Source: Acidobacteriota bacterium
GTDB taxonomy: Bacteria; Acidobacteriota; Terriglobia; Bryobacterales; Bryobacteraceae
Direction: 5' to 3'
Length of the DNA stretch: 64,000 nt
Assembly (NCBI GenBank): GCA_014584705.1
Contig: JACTMJ010000017.1
Location: 186,001-250,000 of the forward strand
The translations under genes were made by a program, and so were the position numbers. How positions within the stretch are numbered: position 1 is the stretch's first letter; each line of letters opens with the position of its first letter. The notes beneath the pieces were generated by a model, which was given only the letters and a program-made list of their open reading frames with translations, was not told the DNA's origin and ran no database searches. Shown here piece after piece: positions 63,037 through 64,000 of the stretch.

Positions 63037-64000
63037 TTAGTCGTTCACATCGCGGGAGGCAATCAGCGGCGCGATCATGGCGACGAATTCATCGAAGCTC
63101 TTCACGCCTAGGTCGCCGCGTTTGCGATGGCGCACGGCCACATTGCCCGAAGACTCTTCCCGGTCGCCCACCACAAGCATGTAGGGGATCTTCTGCAATT
63201 GGGCTTCCCGGATCTTGAAGTTTACCTTCTCGCTGCGGTCGTCCACCCACACGCGGATTCCCTTTTTCTTAAGCTGCGCCGAAAGCGAAGCTGCGTACTC
63301 CAACTGGCGATCCGTGATGGGCAGAATCGCCACCTGCACCGGTGCCAGCCAGAGCGGAAACGCTCCCGCGTAGTGCTCCACCAGAATGCCGAAGAAGCGC
63401 TCCACGGAACCGAACAAAGCGCGATGCACCATGATGGGCTGGTGTGCTTTGCCGTCCTCGCCGATGAACTCGAGTTCAAAACGCCGCGGAAGCGTGAAGT
63501 CGAACTGCACGGTGGAAAGCTGCCACAGGCGGCCGATGGCGTCCACGAGCTTCACGTCGATCTTCGGCCCATAGAATGCGGCTTCGTCCTCGACGATTTT
63601 CGCTTTCAGGCCGATTCGGTCCACTGCTTTGCGCAGGGCATCTTCCGCATGGTTCCACTGCTCGGGGGAGCCGTCGTACTTCCCGCTCTTGCCCCCATCC
63701 CAAGTGGAAAGCTCCGCCTGGTACTCGCTAAAGCCGAAAGTCCGCAGTGTATCGACGGCGAACTGCAGGCAGTTCACTACTTCATCTTCGGCCTGCTGCG
63801 GCGTGCAGAAAATATGGGCGTCATCTTGCGTAAAGCCTCGCACGCGCAAGAGCCCGTGCATGGTGCCGGAGCGCTCATAGCGGTACACCGTTCCCAGTTC
63901 GCCCAGCCGGACCGGGAGTTCCCGGTAGCTGTGCTGGCGGTCCTTGTAAATCAGGATGTGGAACGGGCAGTTCATCGGCTTGAGCTGATACTCGGCGTCG
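63037..64000 (-). CDS. thrS: Threonyl-tRNA synthetase, C-terminal part
   Basis: About the last 320 codons are visible; the gene continues past the right edge. The class II catalytic core is seen from [20 protein letters not shown], with the zinc-binding Cys, [30 protein letters not shown] and [20 protein letters not shown]. The anticodon-binding domain begins at [20 protein letters not shown]. The order of motifs and the C-terminal end are normal. It stops four bases before the glycosyltransferase gene begins, so they may be co-transcribed. Confidence 0.96.
   Translation of the reverse strand, partial: DAEYQLKPMNCPFHILIYKDRQHSYRELPVRLGELGTVYRYERSGTMHGLLRVRGFTQDDAHIFCTPQQAEDEVVNCLQFAVDTLRTFGFSEYQAELSTWDGGKSGKYDGSPEQWNHAEDALRKAVDRIGLKAKIVEDEAAFYGPKIDVKLVDAIGRLWQLSTVQFDFTLPRRFELEFIGEDGKAHQPIMVHRALFGSVERFFGILVEHYAGAFPLWLAPVQVAILPITDRQLEYAASLSAQLKKKGIRVWVDDRSEKVNFKIREAQLQKIPYMLVVGDREESSGNVAVRHRKRGDLGVKSFDEFVAMIAPLIASRDVND

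Noticed and set aside
1..64000. Mobile elements, CRISPR arrays, prophage or toxin-antitoxin modules
   Set aside because: No transposase, integrase, regularly spaced repeats, phage structural genes or typical small toxin pairs were found on reading both strands.

Overview
The window is high-GC bacterial chromosome, densely packed, with no mobile element, CRISPR array, rRNA or phage gene that I can see. The gene content points to an Acidobacteriota, most probably of the Solibacter/Bryobacter type. The evidence is two very large Oar-type TonB-dependent receptors with an N-terminal carboxypeptidase-regulatory-like domain, a secreted protein of the acidobacterial VWFA-related type, several c-type cytochromes, a Tat-exported lipoprotein sugar isomerase and a complete-looking SelB. 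This assignment is inference from content, not from a marker-gene tree. The two ends cut through genes: an ABC permease at the left and thrS at the right.

Layout. 1-1104: lipoprotein-type ABC exporter (permease plus ATPase). 1105-1692: mostly empty. 1693-6266: diheme cytochrome, MFS transporter, TPR protein, 7Fe ferredoxin, TrmJ-type RNA methylase and a small protein. 6434-14487: outer-membrane uptake block, with an Oar-like receptor and then an iron-uptake operon (STN-containing siderophore receptor, PiuC/YbiX dioxygenase, PepSY membrane protein). 14546-19330: tRNA-Glu, cytochrome lipoprotein, DUF2064 transferase, sugar isomerase, uvrC and a TPR protein. 19365-27497: housekeeping, with ispG, DUF1385 protein, prfA-prmC, dxr and rseP. 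28341-33122: the conserved rpmH-rnpA-yidD-yidC-jag-mnmE cluster, without dnaA beside it. 33168-36643: an NtrYX-like two-component pair. 36809-44637: PilZ, exported RidA, rarA with a SpoU methylase, FmdB, DivIC-like, cutA, an MFS transporter and argC-argB. 44838-49574: PHP hydrolase plus glycosyltransferase, amino-acid permease and a fatty-acid desaturase. 49662-56739: cytochrome c, a second Oar-like receptor, selB and a VWFA protein. 56762-64000: DUF218 protein, biotin-type acyl-CoA carboxylase beta subunit coupled to a UxaE-family epimerase, galU, a GT21-like glycosyltransferase and thrS.

How the genes work together. The iron block makes a coherent pathway from outer-membrane receptor to periplasm and inner membrane. 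The MEP isoprenoid pathway is represented by dxr and ispG. prfA and prmC form an overlapping pair in which the second enzyme modifies the first product. The rpmH cluster supplies the ribosome, RNase P, membrane-insertion and tRNA-modification machinery. Four- to 44-base overlaps show translational coupling in many pairs.

I do not see a clearly new multi-gene defence or biosynthetic system. The most unusual items are: an AAA+ sigma-54-type response regulator whose GAFTGA loop is replaced without any length change; a recurring layout in which a -10 box sits 6-7 bases before the start codon, implying leaderless mRNAs; selB and a VWFA gene whose divergent start codons share the same CATG; an acyl-CoA carboxylase subunit translationally coupled to a UxaE-family sugar-acid epimerase; and a KH-R3H protein with an RGG-type tail.
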